8,702 bases of DNA from Planctomycetota bacterium (lineage in GTDB: Bacteria > Planctomycetota > PUPC01 > JACPCR01), in assembly GCA_030740295.1 (NCBI GenBank), contig JASLXP010000796.1, positions 1 through 8,702 on the forward strand, written 5' to 3'. This document shows positions 7,214 to 8,702 of the stretch, one piece after another; within the stretch, counting starts at the first letter, position 1, and the number at the start of each line of letters is the position of its first letter. The notes beneath the pieces are model-generated. The model saw nothing but the letters and a program-made list of their open reading frames with translations, searched no databases and was not told the origin of the DNA. The position numbers and the translations under genes were made by a program.

Positions 7214-7249
7214 GACAACGATTAAGACGAGGAGAAAGACCAAGATTAA
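7214..7249. repeat. Six-unit degenerate hexamer array (GANNAN)
   Basis: On the plus strand the sequence divides without gaps into six hexamers: GACAAC, GATTAA, GACGAG, GAGAAA, GACCAA, GATTAA. All fit GANNAN, and the last five fit GANNAR. GATTAA occurs twice, exactly 24 bp (four units) apart. The array ends 9 bp from the SDR stop codon and lies wholly between two same-strand genes. Its purine bias differs sharply from the flanking DNA. From memory, similar GA-phased hexamer tracts occur between genes in some PVC genomes, but I cannot verify that here. The function is unknown; possibilities are a repeat expansion, a protein-binding array, or a pyrimidine tract in the minus-strand transcript. 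Confidence 0.55.
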
Positions 7250-7258
7250 TAATCCCCC

Positions 7259-8068
7259 TCAATCCTCTTGTTTGCGCCAGTCCGTTCCAGTGAGGAAGCC
7301 GCCATCCACGTAGAGGACCTGCCCGGTCACGTAATTGGAGGCAGGGGATGCGAGGAAGATGGCTGCGCCGGCCAATTCCATTGGCTTGCCCCATTGTCTG
7401 GTGGGAATGCGGCGGAGTATCCAGTTGTTCCGAAAGTCCTGCCGCAAAGGCTCTGTGAGCGAGGTGGCGAAGAACCCGGGGCCGATCCCGTTCACCTGGA
7501 TGTTGTTGGGCGCCCACTCGACGGCCAGCGTTTTAGTCACCATCGTCAGCCCGCCTTTAGCCGCAGCATAGGCAGGAATGCCTGGCAGCCCGATAGACGA
7601 TGCGAGCGACAGGATGTTGATCACTTTGCCCCCTTCGCCGCGTTCGATCATCGCTTTACCGCATTCCTGCGAGAGGAAGAAGGCTGCCTTCAAGTTGATG
7701 CCCGTCACCGTGTCCCAGTCCTCCTCCGGATATTCCGCGCTGTCGCCGCGAATATTGATACCGGCATTATTGACCAGCACATCGATGTGCCCCATCTCTT
7801 CAACGATTCGCGGGACAACACCCCGGACAAAGTCCATCTCAGCAATATCGCCGTCAGCGATCATCACCTTGCGACCCGTCTTCTCTCCAATGGATGCAGC
7901 GACTTCTTCCAGAGTTTCCCGCACGCGCCCGTTAATCACGAGGTCTGAGCCGGCGCCCGCCAGCCCCTCGGCGATAGCCAGTCCCAGTCCGCGGCTCGCC
8001 CCCGTAACCAGGCTGACTTTTCCGTCCAGCCTAAACCCATCGATGATACCAAATGCGTTTTCCGTCAT
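7259..8068 (-). CDS. Short-chain dehydrogenase/reductase (SDR, gluconate/deoxygluconate dehydrogenase-like)
   Basis: The product has 269 residues, the normal length of a classical SDR. It has the cofactor motif TGASRGLG at 22-29, NNAG at 100-103, Asn125 in GINLKAAF, catalytic Ser154, and the YAAAK motif with Tyr167 and Lys171. The late segments PGFFATSLTEPL and NYVTGQVLYVDGG are also typical. The full Asn-Ser-Tyr-Lys tetrad suggests an active NAD(P)-dependent oxidoreductase. The N-terminal 'IIDGFRLDGKVSLVTG' and overall pattern resemble gluconate 5-dehydrogenase and 2-deoxy-D-gluconate 3-dehydrogenase enzymes, so a sugar or sugar-acid substrate is plausible but unproven; generic 3-oxoacyl-ACP reductase annotation would also fit. 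After the beta-2 strand the sequence reads NGRVRE. Arg there often goes with NADP preference, but this is not decisive. The ATG at 8068 has an excellent ribosome binding site. It is cytoplasmic, with no signal peptide. Confidence 0.93.
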   Translation of the reverse strand: MTENAFGIIDGFRLDGKVSLVTGASRGLGLAIAEGLAGAGSDLVINGRVRETLEEVAASIGEKTGRKVMIADGDIAEMDFVRGVVPRIVEEMGHIDVLVNNAGINIRGDSAEYPEEDWDTVTGINLKAAFFLSQECGKAMIERGEGGKVINILSLASSIGLPGIPAYAAAKGGLTMVTKTLAVEWAPNNIQVNGIGPGFFATSLTEPLRQDFRNNWILRRIPTRQWGKPMELAGAAIFLASPASNYVTGQVLYVDGGFLTGTDWRKQED

Positions 8069-8073
8069 TCTTG

Positions 8074-8080
8074 CCTCCTT
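8074..8080 (-). promoter_or_regulatory. Strong Shine-Dalgarno for the SDR gene
   Basis: On the minus strand this reads AAGGAGG, 5 nt before the ATG at 8068. It is the best ribosome binding site in the window; the other genes have weak or looser sites. It fixes the SDR start and suggests efficient translation. Confidence 0.85.
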
Positions 8081-8097
8081 ATGTTTCAGACAGTAAA

Positions 8098-8120
8098 TCG
8101 AATCTATTCGAAATGATCAT
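8098..8120. promoter_or_regulatory. Two adjacent palindromes between the membrane-protein gene and the SDR, possible operator
   Basis: TCGAAT-CT-ATTCGA (8098-8111) is a perfect inverted repeat of 6 bp arms. It is followed after one base by ATGATCAT (8113-8120), a perfect 8-bp palindrome. Both lie in the AT-rich 56-bp gap, 30-52 bp upstream of the SDR start codon, where a repressor site or promoter overlap would be expected. No T-run follows on the minus strand, so an intrinsic terminator is less likely. The binding protein is unknown. Confidence 0.3.
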
Positions 8121-8124
8121 CCAT

Positions 8125-8702
8125 TCAAATCCCCGAGGAGAAGCTGACCTCAGATTCCCTGCGGCGGTGCTCTGCCACGGCTTTGGCCAGAGCGATGGCG
8201 AACAGGACGAATCCGACGGCACCCCACGTGACGAAGGGCAGCAGGATGGCCCAGACCGCGGCCGGTATTGCGAGAAGGAGAAGGGATCCAACGAAGCTGC
8301 CACCGATGGTGAGGAGCACCCATTTTCGGGCAAGCTCACGCTCTCCGTCCCACAACACAGCCGAGGTGTCGAGCGTACGAGCGCGATGCAGCTGGAGGCC
8401 GAGCATGGCTGCGCCATACCAGATGAAGGTTGCCAACTGAATAGCTGGGGAAGGAAGGTGCTCATAATTCAGCAGGAAGTAGTAGGCCACATAGATCAGG
8501 CCGAGATAGGCGCACAGGCCGATAAATCCCTTGCCCTCGAAGCAGACCACGGGCAACCCTCCACCGCTCTCCCAGGTCGGCCGAGCAAAACGGGAAACAA
8601 GGCCGAGAAGGACAAGGATGAAGGCCCACTCTGCGAGGAGCAGCACAAGACCGGGATTGTTAAAGCTGAGTATTCCAGCCAGCGAGTAGAAAACAGCGAC
8701 CC
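8125..8702 (-). CDS. Multi-pass membrane protein of unknown function, 5' end outside window
   Basis: The frame is open from the right window edge to a TGA at 8125, giving 191 residues. A GTG at 8646 could be taken as a start, but 18 more hydrophobic codons (VAVFYSLAGILSF...) lie upstream in frame without a stop, so the gene most likely begins beyond the window. Membrane segments seen: the edge segment, GLVLLLAEWAFILVLLGLV, FIGLCAYLGLIYVAYYFLL, LATFIWYGAAMLGLQL, WVLLTIGGSFVGSLLLLAI, and AIPAAVWAILLPFVTWGAVG with FVLFAIALA. Six or seven helices are likely. The C-terminus (KAVAEHRRRESEV) is basic and probably cytoplasmic. A loop reading ARTLDTSAVLWDGERELARKW separates the two halves. I do not recognise the family. 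The SDR follows 56 bp downstream on the same strand, so co-transcription is possible unless the palindromes between them mark a separate promoter. Confidence 0.75.
   Translation of the reverse strand, partial: VAVFYSLAGILSFNNPGLVLLLAEWAFILVLLGLVSRFARPTWESGGGLPVVCFEGKGFIGLCAYLGLIYVAYYFLLNYEHLPSPAIQLATFIWYGAAMLGLQLHRARTLDTSAVLWDGERELARKWVLLTIGGSFVGSLLLLAIPAAVWAILLPFVTWGAVGFVLFAIALAKAVAEHRRRESEVSFSSGI

Noticed and set aside
7268..7948. Plus-strand open frame of 226 codons
   Set aside because: Antisense to the SDR gene, whose catalytic motifs are complete. The translation has no family features.
8644..8646. GTG as start of the membrane protein
   Set aside because: The frame remains open and hydrophobic to the window edge, so the GTG is more likely an internal Val within a membrane segment.

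Overview
The window looks like a piece of a chromosome from a free-living bacterium of the Planctomycetota/Verrucomicrobiota (PVC) type, probably assembled from environmental DNA. This rests on protein content only: large secreted proteins built from PQQ-like beta-propeller repeats, a CBM9-like carbohydrate-binding domain, a secreted calcineurin-like phosphoesterase with a LamG-type jellyroll tail, and a propeller-methyltransferase-propeller fusion. The DNA is moderately GC-rich. There are no rRNA or tRNA genes, CRISPR arrays, insertion sequences or phage genes.

Left part (1-1726). At the left edge, on the minus strand, are the first 61 codons of a PLP-dependent class V aminotransferase, truncated by the window end. 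About 180 bp away, reading the other way, is the 3' part of a PQQ-propeller/CBM9 gene. It starts in the middle of a propeller repeat, with no signal peptide, no credible start codon and no ribosome binding site, so it is most likely a 5'-truncated remnant or lies at a rearrangement or assembly junction.

Middle (1881-7151). A 659-residue secreted phosphoesterase with a LamG-like C-terminal domain reads rightward. It converges, with only 21 bp between the stops, on a leftward 1089-residue secreted protein. That protein has a PQQ-like propeller, an embedded degenerate SAM-methyltransferase-like domain, a second propeller, and a C-terminal half with a cysteine cluster.

Right part (7152-8702). 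Upstream of the large propeller gene and on the same strand are a short-chain dehydrogenase/reductase with a textbook ribosome binding site, and before it a multi-pass membrane protein cut by the right edge. These three minus-strand genes (membrane protein, SDR, propeller protein) are spaced by 56 and 107 bp and could be one transcription unit. The 107-bp gap holds a short array of degenerate GANNAN hexamers. The 56-bp gap holds two adjacent palindromes that could be an operator.

Functional reading (inference): most of the products are predicted to act outside the cytoplasm on, or while bound to, carbohydrate or other polymers. The SDR would be a cytoplasmic sugar or sugar-acid oxidoreductase. 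I see no coherent new defence or mobile system. The most unusual items are the secreted propeller-methyltransferase fusion, the Cys-for-Asp change in the phosphoesterase metal site, the truncated CBM9 gene, and the hexamer array. No stretch over 300 bp lacks a gene.
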